From: Chlorocebus sabaeus
Lineage: Eukaryota > Chordata > Mammalia > Primates > Cercopithecidae
Length of the DNA stretch: 64,000 nt
NCBI RefSeq assembly: GCF_047675955.1
Contig: NC_132912.1
Span: 18,760,500-18,824,499, forward strand
Reading direction: 5' to 3'
Shown: positions 45,982-56,270 of the stretch, piece by piece
Layout: every line of letters begins with the position of its first letter
Numbering within the stretch: position 1 is the first letter of the stretch
Program-made: the position numbers and the translations under genes
The notes under the pieces: generated by a model
The model's database searches: none
Told to the model about the DNA's origin: nothing
What the model saw: the letters and a program-made list of their open reading frames with translations, nothing else

Positions 45982-46590
45982 GAACATTTCTTGACACCTT
46001 ATGACATTTGCTAATAGCTCTTTAAGTTTCCTTCCAACAGTGAGTTTATGACTCCAGGACTGTAATAGATATGCTGGAGGTGAGGAGTATGAAATGAATA
46101 CGATGTGGTCTCTGCCCTTAGATTACAGCCTTGCACAGCAGATACGACCGTCTCAGCTAATTGTAGCACCACACAGAATGCATTAAGTGCTCTTACCTGT
46201 GTCTAAAATGAATTGGTAATACAAGAAGAGGGAGGAGAGCTAAATTTCAATTTGGAGAATGAAATAAGATCTGGGAAAGTTTTTCAGTCACTGTGGTCTT
46301 TGCATTTGACCTTGCATAAGGACATTGTAAGACGACGGAATATGTGAGCAATGGCACTGAGGCCAGAAAACCGAGAATGAGCCTGGAGAATCTGAGTGAT
46401 TCTGTCAAGCTGGAACCTAGAGAAACATGCCTGGAAATGCAGCCTAGGAATCAGTGACAGAAGGACGAGCATAACATCCTAAAGACGTTGGTATTTCTTT
46501 TACTGGTAATGAGAAGCCACCAGAAAAGAAGAACAAGGAGGGGCAAAGCCAGTCTTTTTCTTTCTTTCTTCCTATTCTGTCATTCTGTTC
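45982..46590. other. Intergenic, possible diverged L2
   Basis: Words such as GGTCTCTGCCCTTAGATTACAG, CACTGAGGCCAGAAAACC and GCCTGGAGAATCTGAG hint at an old reversed L2. No gene. Confidence 0.35.
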
Positions 46591-46591
46591 A

Positions 46592-46758
46592 CTTTTTTTT
46601 TTTTTTTTAAAACAAGGTCTTGCTCTCTCACCCAGGCTGGAGTGTAGTGGTGTGATCATAGCTCACTGTGGCCTCGAAATTCTGGGTTCAAGTGCTCCTT
46701 CAGCCTATAGGCATGTGCCACTATGCCCAGCTGATTAATTTTTAAAAATTTTAAATTT

Positions 46759-46801
<43 letters not shown>

Positions 46802-46919
46802 TTTTGTGGTGATGGAAGTCTCATTGTGTTGCCTGGGCTCAAACTTCTGAGCTCAAGCAATTCTCCCGCCTTGGCCTCTCAAAGTGCTGGGATTACAGGT
46901 GTGAGCTACTGTGCCCCAC
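46592..46919 (-). mobile_element. Old Alu with (ATTT)n in the linker, minus orientation
   Basis: Poly(T), AGGTCTTGCTCTCTCACCC, then an (ATTT)n expansion at 46758-46804 where the middle A-rich linker should be, then the left arm ending TGCCCCACCC. Confidence 0.88.
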
Positions 46920-47520
46920 CCATGTCTTTTTCTTTACCGCTGATGAAAGAGTTGCTTTCATTAAGAGCACTTGATGAACTCTTCCTAACTTTACCCTTTG
47001 CCTTAACACTAGATTTTCCAGAATCCTAGGGAGGGAGTTCTGAGTATCCTCGGTTAAGGTTATTTACCCTTTGCTGTGATCTCAACTTTTATTTACATTT
47101 TCTAAATGACAATTGCAAAGGGAACATTATTTGCAATGCAATGTGTCTTCTAATGAATTCAGCTTCTTCCATGATTACTTTGGAATAAATACCTTATAGA
47201 TCAAGTTTGCTTTGAGTCAAATGTTGATAATGTAAACTAATTGGTAAATGCTTTCTTATATTAGCATAAAATTGGGGTTCTTTTGAAATAGAGTTCGCTT
47301 TTTAAGTACCTGCATTACAAATCTATATAAAGCTCAAGTTTAAGGTAATGCTATATGAAGAAAAATTGCATTGTGGATCCATGAAAAGCAATGTAATTTT
47401 CTGTTGAGATTATCATACTGCCATGTACTTGAAAATTCTTGTTAGTATTATAATTAACACATGGAATATAAAATTTCAAGGTGGTTATTATGAGTAAGAC
47501 TCTAATGCCCCCAGATTGAG
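46920..47520. other. Intergenic, nothing recognised
   Basis: AT-rich; no gene or assignable repeat. Confidence 0.4.
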
Positions 47521-47523
47521 CTA

Positions 47524-47681
47524 TTTTCTTTCTTTCTTTCCTCCTTCCTTCCTTCCTTCCTTCCTTCCTTCCTTCCTTCCTTCCTTCCTTCCTTCCTTCC
47601 TTCCTCCCTCCCTCCCTCCCTCCCTCTCTCTTTGTCTCTCTCTTTCTTTCTCTTTCCTTTCTTTCTCGCTTCTTTCTTTTT
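47524..47681 (+). repeat. Polypyrimidine tract: CTTT, (TTCC)n, (CTCC)n
   Basis: About 155 nt of C/T in ordered blocks of CTTT, TTCC, CTCC and CT, next to an old Alu. It gives EGRKEGRK-type frames on the minus strand that are artefacts. Confidence 0.92.
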
Positions 47682-48149
47682 TTGTGTGATGAGGTCTCAC
47701 TCTGTTGCCCAGGCTGCCGTTTAGTGACACAATCATGATTCACTGTTGTCTTGAACTCCTGGGCTTCAGTGATCCTCCAGGCTCAACTTCCCAAGTAGCT
47801 GAGGCTACAGGCACGTATCACCGTGCCCAGCTACTTTTATTTATTTTTTGTAGGAAAAGGGTCTCAGTAAGTTGCCCAGGCTGGAGTGGAGTGGCATGAT
47901 CATATTTCACTGCAACCTTGACCTTCCTGGGCTCAGGTGATCCTCCCACCTCAGCCTCCAGAGTAGCTGGTCCTACAAGTGTGCGCTACCACGCTTGGCT
48001 AATTTTTAAAATTATTATTCTTATTTTTTGTACAGACAGGGTTTCACCATGTTCCCCAGACTGGTGTTGAACTCCTAGGCTCAAGTGGTCTACCCTGTAG
48101 TGCTGAGATTACAGGCATGACCTGTAGTGCATGAGTCACTGCACCCGGC
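47682..48149 (-). mobile_element. Two fused old Alu (J-like) copies, minus orientation
   Basis: Three arms in succession: GATGAGGTCTCACTCTG, GGGTCTCAGTAAGTTGCCC with a second CTGGAGTGGAGTGGC, then the left arm ending CACTGCACCCGGCC. Confidence 0.8.
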
Positions 48150-48283
48150 CAATAGTTAATTTTTTAAGGACAGTTCTGTCTTTTGTTTTCCCAGAAAGCA
48201 AGAACCACCCATGTGTTTGTACCTTCTCTGCAAGTTACTGATCCTCACTGAATAAAAGCAGCTACCTCACAGAAATGTAATTA

Positions 48284-48583
48284 TTTTTTTTTTTTTTTTT
48301 TGAGACGGAGTCTTGCTCTGTCGCCCAGGCTGGAGTGCAGTGGCTGGATCTCAGCTCACTGCAAGCTCCGCCTCCCGGGTTTAAGCCATTCTCCTGCCTC
48401 AGCCTCCCGAGTAGCTGGGACTACAGGCGCCGCCACCACGCCCGGCTAGTTTTTTGTATTTTTTAGTAGAGACGGGGTTTCACCGTGTTAGCCAGGATGG
48501 TCTCGATCTCCTGACCTCGTGATCCGCCCGTCTCGGCCTCCCAAAGTGCTGGGATTACAGGCTTGAGCCACCGCGCCCGGCCA
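48284..48583 (-). mobile_element. AluYR-like (Old World monkey lineage), minus orientation
   Basis: GCAGTGGCTGGATCTC and GGCTTGAGCCACCGCGCCC; nearly undiverged. AAATGTAATTATT flanks both sides. Confidence 0.9.
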
Positions 48584-48756
48584 AAAATGTAATTATTAAG
48601 TGTAATTACGTACATAAAATTTTTTGAATATGTGTGACACATAGCAAATTTTGTGTCTCAGTAAATGCATATTTTAAAAAGGATTGAGCTGCTTTCTTTT
48701 CTTAGAAATTTTCTTCACTCATTACTCTGGTTCTTATTTTTATTTATTTCTTTATG

Positions 48757-49025
48757 CTCCTGTTGCTCAGGCTGGAGTGCAATGGCTTGATCTCAGCTCA
48801 CTGCAACCTCTGCTTCCCAGTTTCAAGCGATTCTCTTGCCTCAGCCTCCTGAGTAGCTGGAATTACAGGCGTGTGCCACCATGCCCAGCTAATTTTTGTA
48901 CTTCTAGTAGAGACAGGGTTTCAGCATGTTGGCCAGGCTGGTCTCAAACCCCTGACCTTAGGTGATCTGCCCACCTTGGCCTCCCAAAATGCTGAGATTA
49001 CAGGCATGAGCCACTGTGCCCAGCC
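48757..49025 (-). mobile_element. Alu, minus orientation
   Basis: CTGTTGCTCAGGCTGGAG to CACTGTGCCCAGCC, with shortened right end. Confidence 0.88.
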
Positions 49026-49336
49026 TACCCTGGGTGGGTCAATTTTTTAAAAATATACTTTATTTTTAAACGTAGTTTCAGGCTCACAGACAGCTTAAGC
49101 AGAAAGCATAGAATTCCCTAAAATCTCCCTCCCTCACATATGCATAGCCTCCCTCACCATCACATCCTTCATTGGTGTGGTTACATTTCTTATAATCAAT
49201 GAACCTACATGAACACATCATTATCACCCCAAGTCCATAGTTGACATGGGAGTTGGCCCTTGGTGCCATACATTCTATGGCTTTTAACAAGAATATTTCA
49301 TGATATGTATTCACCATTGTAGTATTATACAAAAGA

Positions 49337-49621
49337 GGCTGGATGTGGGGGCTCATGCCTGTAATCCTAGCACTTTGGGAGGCTAAGGTGGGCAGATCAC
49401 AAGGTCAGGAGTTCAAGACTAGCCTGACCAACACGGTGAAACTCCATCTCTACTAAAAATACAAAAATTAGCTGGGCGTGGTGGCGTGCACCTATAATCC
49501 CAGCTACTTGGGAGGCTGAGGCAGGAGAATCGCTTGAACCTGGGTGGTGGAGGTTGCAGTGAGCTGACGCCACTGCACTCCAGCCTAGGCAACAGAGCAA
49601 GACTCTGTTTCAAAAAAAAAA
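49337..49621 (+). mobile_element. Alu, plus orientation, inside L1M
   Basis: GGCTGGATGTGGGGGCTCA head to poly(A); part of the right arm is deleted around GTGAGCTGACGCC. Confidence 0.9.
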
Positions 49622-49967
49622 AGCTTCATTGCCACACAAATCCTCTATGCTCCACCTATTCATCCCTCCTCCCTCTAATCCCTAGCAACCACTGATCTCT
49701 TTATGATTTTGCCTTTTTCAGAATGCCATACAGTTGGAATCATACACTATGCAGCCTCTTCAGATTGGCTTCTTTCACTTAGTAATGTGCACTTAAAAGT
49801 TCCTCCATGTCTTCGTATGGCTTGACAGCTCATTTCTTTTTAGCACTGAATATATTTCATCGTCTGGATGTACCATAGTTTATCCATTCATTTATTGAAG
49901 GACATCTTGGATGCTTCTAAGTTTTGGCAATTATGGATAAAGCTACTAGATGTTTATGGTGTTTATT

Positions 49968-50307
49968 TATTTTTTTTGAGATGGAGTTTCGCTCTTGTTG
50001 CCGAGGCTGGAGTGCAGTGGCAGGATCTCATCTCACTGCAACCTCCACCTCCTGAGTTCAGGTGATTCTCCTGCCTCAGCCTCCCAAGTTGCTGGGATTA
50101 CAGGGATGCCTCCCAAGTAGCTGGGATTACAACCATCTGCCACCACTCCCGGCTAATTTTGTATTTTTTTTTTTTTTTTTTTTTTTAGTAGAGACAGGGT
50201 TTCACCATGTTGGTCAGGCTGGTCTTGAACTCCTGACCTCAAGTGATCCACCCGCCTCAGTCTCCGAAAGTGCTGGGATTACAGGCATGAGTCACTGTGC
50301 CTGGCCT
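49968..50307 (-). mobile_element. Alu with internal 29-bp duplication, minus orientation, inside L1M
   Basis: ATGGTGTTTAT flanks both sides. A unit beginning CTCCCAAG occurs at 50081 and 50110, and the linker is a T run of about 24. Confidence 0.9.
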
Positions 50308-50876
50308 ATTCATGGTGTTTATGGATAAACATCCAGGTGCAGGTTTTTAGGTAGACATCAGTTTTCAACTCATTGGGCTAAACACCAAGGGACTCGATTG
50401 CTGGATTGTATGGTGAAGATATGTTTAATTTTATAAAATACTGCCAAATTGTTTTTCCAATACACTATTTTGGATTTCCACTGGTAATGAATGAAAATTC
50501 CTGTTGATCCACATCCTCGTCAGCATTTGGTGTTGCCATTGTTCTGGATTTTGGTCATTCTAATAGGTGTATAGTTGTATGTCATTGTTGTTTTAATTTG
50601 CGTTTCCCTGATGGCATGTGATGCTGAGCATCTTTTTATAAACTTATTTACCATATGTACATTTTCTTCAATGAGGTACTGATTCAGGTGTTTTGCTCAT
50701 TTTAGATTGGGTTCTTTGTTTTCTTATTTTCTTATTATTGAGTTTTAAGAATTCCTTGTATATTTTGGATATCAGTCCTTTATCATATGTATCTCTTGCA
50801 AGTATTTTCTCTTAGTTTGTGACTTGTCTTCTCATTTCTTGATCCAGGCCAATCTTTTAGTTTAATTAAATTTTTT

Positions 50877-51166
50877 ATTTTTTTGAGATGGAGTCTCACC
50901 CTGTTGCCCAGGTTGGAGTGCAGTGGTGTGATTTCAGCTCACTACAACCTCTGCCTCCCAGGTTCAAGCTATTCTCTTGCCTCAGCCTCCTAAGTAGCTG
51001 GGATGACAGGTGTGCACCATCATGCCTGGCTAATCTTTGTGTTTTTAGTAGAGACGGAATTTTGCCATACTGGCTAGGCTGGTCTCAAACTTCTGACCTC
51101 AAGTGATCTGCTGTTTCAGCCTCCCAGAGTGCTAGAATTACAGGCATGAACCACTGCGCCTGGCCC
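50877..51166 (-). mobile_element. Alu, minus orientation
   Basis: GAGATGGAGTCTCACCCTG to CACTGCGCCTGGCC. Confidence 0.9.
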
Positions 51167-51194
51167 TAAAAAATTTTTAAGTTAGAAAATACTA

Positions 51195-51350
51195 CTGCCT
51201 GATGCAGCAGCTCATGCCTGTAATCGCAGCACTTTGGGAGGACAAGGAAGACAGATCACTTGAACCCAAGTGTTCAAGACCAGCCTGGGCAGCATAGTGA
51301 GACCTTGCTTGTCTCTACAAAAAATAAAAATAATAACAATAAAAAAGAAA
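51195..51350 (+). mobile_element. Alu left monomer (FLAM-like), plus orientation
   Basis: One arm from TGCCTGATGCAGCAGCTCA to GTCTCTAC, then an A-rich tail. AGAAAATACTAC and AGAAAATACCAC flank it. Confidence 0.8.
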
Positions 51351-51477
51351 ATACCACAGAGTGACAAGAAACAGTGCTTGAACAGCCAAAAAAAGGTTGT
51401 GTGTGTATGTCTGTGTGTGTTTCTGTGTGTGTATGTGCTTACTATAAAATACTGAGGTAGCAGCTTGTTTTTCTAGT

Positions 51478-52425
51478 CAGTTAATACAACTTTTTATTTC
51501 AAAATAATTTTAAACATTCAGAAGAATTGCATAGTACCAGGAATTCCAATTTATCCTTCACCCAGTTTCCCTTAATGTTGACATCCTACGTAACAATGAC
51601 ACAATGATCAAAATAAAGAAATTAACATTAGAGCAACACTATTAACCTACAGGCCTTATTAGGATTTGGCCAGCTGTTCCAGAACTGAATCCAGGATACC
51701 ATGTTACATTTTAGTTGTCATGTCTCCTTAGCAACCTTTGATCTTTTATGGTTTCTCTATCTGTCTTTGTTTTTCATGACTTCAACACATTTAAGGAGGA
51801 TCAGTCAGGGCTTTTGTAGACACAATGTGTGTTTGTCTGATATTGCATGATACAGGCTTTCAGGAAGAATACTGAAGACGTAATGTGTACTTGACTCATA
51901 CCAGTGATGTTTACCTTGATTACTTGGTTAAGGTGGTGTCCGCCACATTTCTCTCCTGTAAAGTTACTATTTTTCCCATTCCTATGCAAATATTCTATGT
52001 CTCCTTAAAGTTTTGGCCGCTAATTTTAGCATTCATCAATGAAGTTTGCCTGCAGTGATAATTACTGTGGAATTTTAATGCTGCTTTTCTATTCCTCTCA
52101 TTCTTCCACATTTATTATTTAGAATTCTTCTGTAAAAAAGATTTGTCCCTTCTCTCCCACTTGTTTATGTGTTCAATCACCTACTTATGGGTATTTATTT
52201 TATTCTTTGGGTTATAACCCACTACTGTTGTCTGTTTTATTGCCCTAATTGTTCTAGCTTTGGACATTGGGAGCTTTTTCAGGTTGGTTCCTCTATCCCT
52301 TTCACATGTCTCCCCACCACGTCCCCCCCCTTTTATTTTAACGTATTTGGAGCAGTTCCTCACTTTCTGGCACCTAAAGATGCCCATTTTATATTTTTCC
52401 TGTCCCAGAATTAGAATCAGTTAGA
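51478..52425 (-). mobile_element. L1MC/L1ME-type 3' UTR, minus orientation
   Basis: TTATTTCAAAATAATTTTAAAC, CAGGATACCATGTTACATTTTAG, CTTGGTTAAGGTGGTGTC, TTATTCTTTGGGTTATAACCC and CATTGGGAGCTTTTTCAGG follow reversed L1MC/L1ME 3' UTR order. Confidence 0.8.
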
Positions 52426-52735
52426 GAAAATAATCCATGTCTATGTGCATATATATGGACTCATATACACACAAATATAGCGATGTTTATATGCATATCT
52501 ATCAACTGTGGTTCCTCCATCATCTGCAGGGGACACGTTCCAAGGCTCCCAGTGGATACCTGAAACCACAGATGGAACCAAAACCTATATATATATACAC
52601 ATTGTTTTTTTCTCTACATACATGCTCATGATAAAGTTTAATTTATATATATATGAGACACAATTAAATTAGAGATGAACAACAATAACTAATCATAAAA
52701 CAAGACAATGCTAACATTAAACGGTAATGAAACTG

Positions 52736-53600
52736 AAGAGCATTGCCTGCTGGCTCGGCCTCCTTCTCTGCGGCTGCGCGGGAAGGCTCAGCTTCCTTTT
52801 CTGCGGCTGCGCGGGAAGGCGCGGGAAACCGGGCCTTCCCAGTTTCCCGCTTCCCCTCTACGTGCTTCGCGGCGTCGCCGTCGCGCGCTTTCCTCAGTCG
52901 CTGTTAACCCCGGGGTCTGAAGAAGCACTGGGAGGACCCCTTGGCCTGGTGAGTGGCCCGCAGAGAACAGCGCTCGCCCCGGGTGCCTTAGCCTCAGGAG
53001 CCAGGTCCCCTACCCGGGCGTGCAGGCAGGTTTGGAGGGGTGGTCGCGGAGGAAGGGGGCACAGACACTTGGCCCCACAGCGACCCCAGACGTTGCCCTC
53101 CTCAGGGAGGGGACCCTCGGGAAGCTCCTGCTGCCGCTGGTGGGTGTCCCCTGCAGTAGGGCCCGGGGCAAGGGTATGCCACCAGTCAGGACTGCCACCT
53201 CCCACCTTCGTGGAGCCGAGGACGCTGACCCCGGCCCGGGCAGCATGGTGTGTCACACTGGTGTTCACTTCCAACACAGAGGCCCCGAGTCTAAGCCTCC
53301 CCGCCTTGGACAGATGGAATTACACTCCACAGCCCCATTTTTCTCTTCACCCTGTTCCAGCGTGCATTCAGCTAAATACACAGAGCGGCCTCCTCCCCTA
53401 GTCAGTGAGAGACAGCTGAAAAGAGGACCGAGCCCATCCCTGTTTCTAGCTCGACTTCATCACTTTACGCGTCCTGAAACTACTATAGATGTTTGCCCTT
53501 CTCAGCAATAGTTCACTGCTATAGATGTTTGCCCTTCTCAGAAATAGTGGGGGAACCCATTTCCTTATTATGTTTTTAGGCATTTCAGGTGTTGCCATTT
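52736..53600 (+). other. CpG-rich block of unknown origin (orphan promoter or retrocopy candidate)
   Basis: More than 20 CpG dinucleotides can be counted in about 190 nt from 52754. Two exact copies of a 20-mer starting CTGCGGCTG lie at 52768 and 52801. A consensus splice donor CTG|GTGAGT lies at 52949, with possible acceptors CCCCACAG (to 53090) and CCCTCCTCAG (to 53105). The longest open frame of the window, 52727-53401 (224 codons), runs through it. It starts inside the transposon remnant with a hydrophobic leader-like MKLKSIACWLGLLLCGCAG, then Gly/Arg/Pro-rich sequence without a motif I know. GC-rich DNA yields long chance frames, so I do not call a protein. Confidence 0.5.
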
Positions 53601-53609
53601 ATTTTAATT

Positions 53610-53903
53610 TAATTTTATTTTTTGAGACGGAGTCTCTGTTGCCCAGGCTGGAGTGCAGTGGCACAGATCTTGGCTCACTGCAACCTTTGCCCTCCTGGTC
53701 CAAGTGATTCTCCTACCTCAGCCTCCCAAGTAGCTGGGATTACAGGCCCGTGCCACCACGCCTGGCTAATTGTTGTATTTTTAAGTAGGGATGGGGTTTT
53801 ACCATATTGGCCATGGTGGTCTTGAACTCCTGACCTCAAGTGATCTGCCTGCCTTGGCCTCCCAAAGTGCTGGGATTACAGGTGTGAGCCACTGTTCCCA
53901 GGT
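53610..53903 (-). mobile_element. Alu, minus orientation, in the CpG-rich insert
   Basis: GAGACGGAGTCTCTGTTGC to CCACTGTTCC. Flanked by AGGTGTTGCCATTTA and AGGTGTTGCAATTTA. Confidence 0.92.
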
Positions 53904-54080
53904 GTTGCAATTTAAAAACCAAAAACAACAACCAGCCCCCACTCAAAGTTATGTGAATGTGGTCTCTCCCTCCCCCTCCCCTTCCTTCTCCCTCTGTACA
54001 CACCTGTTTTCCCACTGTGGTTGACCGCAGATAACTGAATGTCTGGAAATAAAAATCGTGGTGACTAAGGGGGATTATGG

Positions 54081-54654
54081 CACATCTGTCTCCATCTGTC
54101 TCTCTCAATTGCAAATCATGAGTTTATACCAGTCACTCTGTGAGAAACAAACTCACCTGTCCAAACCCAAAGAATGGACTCCGAGACCCGAAGAACAGTG
54201 AAAGTGAGACTTTTAATGACAGTCTTGCAAGATCGGGTGTCTGATGGGTAGGCACACCCAGCACAGTTAAAACAAGCAATTCATCCTCTCAGGTATCTCC
54301 ACTGGTTCCTCACAGGCTGAGTACTACGGGGTCACGGTCTTCCTGGACATTGCCTATCGGTTGTTGGGTTGGGGCTTTAGATGTTTTTATTTTAGGGTTG
54401 TCTTGCTGCATTTTGTTGCAGCCCACAGTGTATAGCAATTCTAGTTAGCTCAGGGGCTCTTTAAGTATTTGACTCTTTAAGTATTTGACCTAAGTAGCTG
54501 GGCAGTCTGATAGGAACAGACAAAGCAAGCTATTTTGCAGGCTAGTAAATTTTCATCTTAGACTAAACTTCTTTGGTTCCGGTGAGGACAGCTAAGTGGG
54601 GTGGCGGACAAGCAAGTGTTGGTTATCCAAGCAGAGGCCTTGTGTATCCTATAT
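54081..54654. other. Intergenic, nothing recognised
   Basis: No gene. CTCTTTAAGTATTTGAC is tandemly repeated near 54460-54493. AAACTCACCTGTCCAAACCC may belong to an LTR I cannot name. Confidence 0.35.
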
Positions 54655-54963
54655 TTTCTTTTTCTTTTTCTTTTTTTTTTTTTGAGAGGGAGTCTCGCTC
54701 TGTCGCCCAGGCTGGAGTGCAGTGGTGCGATCTCAGCTCAGTGCAAGCTCTGCCTTCTGGGTTCACGCTATTCCCCTGCCTCAGCCTCTGGAGTAGTTGG
54801 GACTACAGGCGCCTGCCACCATGCCAGCCTAATTTTTTGTATTTTTAGTAGAGACGGGGTTTCACTGCGTTGGCCAGGATGGTCTCGATCTCCTGACCTC
54901 GTGATCCACCCGCCTTGACCTCCCAAAGTGCTGGGATTACAGGCATGAGCCACCGCACCCAGT
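54655..54963 (-). mobile_element. Alu, minus orientation
   Basis: (TTTTTC)n/poly(T) tail, GAGAGGGAGTCTCGCTCTGTC to CACCGCACCCAGTC. Confidence 0.92.
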
Positions 54964-55819
54964 CTAGTGTATACTTTTTTTTTTTTTTTTTTAAATAGTT
55001 TGCTGACATAAGCCAACTTAGGCGCTTTGTCTTGGAAATGGACCACTGTATACATTATTTCCTTCAACCTCATTCCAATTCAACACCTGAATTCTTTATG
55101 TCTTCTCAACTTTCTATATTTGTACATTCCTTGTTTGACAGTGAGAAACCTGGCTCCCATTAACCCAAATATATCAATTTGCTTACACATGCCCCTCTGT
55201 GATCCCTATCTCCTGACCACACTCTATTATCACAACTCACCATTTTGGCACCTCCTCCCTTCTCCCCTCCAGTGACCTCAGTGCTGCTGTCCCCACAGGA
55301 AAGGGAAAGGAGAGGAGCAACTTATTTTTAAGAAGCAGGTTTCACAGATGGGAATCAAGACGGGACCACACGGCTGTCTTGGAATTCAGTCTTGGGAGCT
55401 TAAAGCCACCCACTGAATCTGTCTTTTCCAGGAAAGCTTCTGAGGCAGATGTTCATTAGATCTTAAATCTGGAGTGCCAGGGTTTCTCCTGTTAGCCTTC
55501 CCCCAAGACACGCTCACTTAGCAAGGCAGGTGCTGCTTCAGAGGTACTGCAAAGGATTTACTTCAGACCAAAATATAATTGTCACATCCTTGGTGATTCC
55601 TGATATCACTTCCTGGTGAGTAGAGGAAAGCCTTTCATCCCAAGCCAACCCCGCATTGACCCCTCTTGTGATCTCACTAACTAGCCCAGACCTGCACTCT
55701 TGACATCCTGGTTAGGACCAACTCTGCTATCTGCCTGGTGTGTCTTCTCAGCTGCTCCTGGGTAGGAGGCAACAGCCTCCCTTCCTAGAAGAAGATCTGT
55801 TTTTGTGATATAAGAACAC
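54964..55819. other. Intergenic, nothing recognised
   Basis: No gene or assignable repeat; 55027-55275 is a chance frame. Confidence 0.4.
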
Positions 55820-56270
55820 AGGATTATGCCACCCTCTGCTTCAGACTTTTGGTTTTCCTTGAATTTGAAACCCAAACTTGGCTGGGCACGGTGGCTCACG
55901 CCTGTAATCCCAGCACTTTGGGAGGCCAAGGTAGGCAGATTGCTTGAGCCCAGGGGTTCGAGACCAGTCTGGGCAACATGGCAAAACCCCATCTCTACAA
56001 AATATACAAAAATTAGCCGTGTGTGGTGGCATATACCTGTAGTTTTGGCTCCTTGGGGGGCTGAGTTGGGAGGATTGCTTGAGCCCGGGAGGTGGAGGTT
56101 GCAGTGAGCTGAGATTGTACCACTGTACTCCAGCCTGGAGGACAGAGTGAGACCTTGTCTCAAAAAAAAACCCTAACCCCCCCACCCACCAAAAAACTCC
56201 AAACTCCCTCACTTATGCTATGAAGCTGGATAAATGAATGCTTTCTCACCATACCTTCCTGTCTGAATGC
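55820..56270 (+). mobile_element. L2-like fragment with an AluJ inserted
   Basis: L2-like flanks 55820-55880 (AGGATTATGCCACCCTCTGC ... CCCAAACT) and 56185-56270 (CTCCAAACTCCCTCAC...) surround an older Alu at 55881-56184. The Alu has J-type words CAGGGGTTCGAGACCAGTC and TGGGCAACATGG. Confidence 0.7.

Larger units (their letters stand above)
49030..50876 (-). mobile_element. L1M 3' region, minus orientation, split by two Alus
   Basis: GTTTCAGGCTCACAGACAGC, CACCCCAAGTCCATAG, CTAGCAACCACTGATC, GGATAAAGCTACTAG, CATCCTCGTCAGCATTTGG and TTAAGAATTCCTTGTATATT in the order expected of a reversed old L1. L1 parts: 49030-49336, 49622-49967, 50308-50876. No intact ORF2. Confidence 0.85.
52503..54080. mobile_element. 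Tigger/MER-type DNA transposon, split by a CpG-rich insert
   Basis: Left part 52503-52735: GGGGACACGTTCCAAGG, CAGTGGATACCTGAAACCACAG, TAAAGTTTAATTTATA, AACAACAATAACTAATC. Right part about 53945-54080: AAAGTTATGTGAATGTGGTC, GGTTGACCGCAGATAACTGAA, CTAAGGGGGATTATGG. From memory of the family these two parts are contiguous in an intact copy. Subfamily not assigned. Confidence 0.65.

Noticed and set aside
47351..47743. Minus-strand frame with EGRKEGRK repeats
   Set aside because: Translation of the polypyrimidine microsatellite and adjacent Alu.
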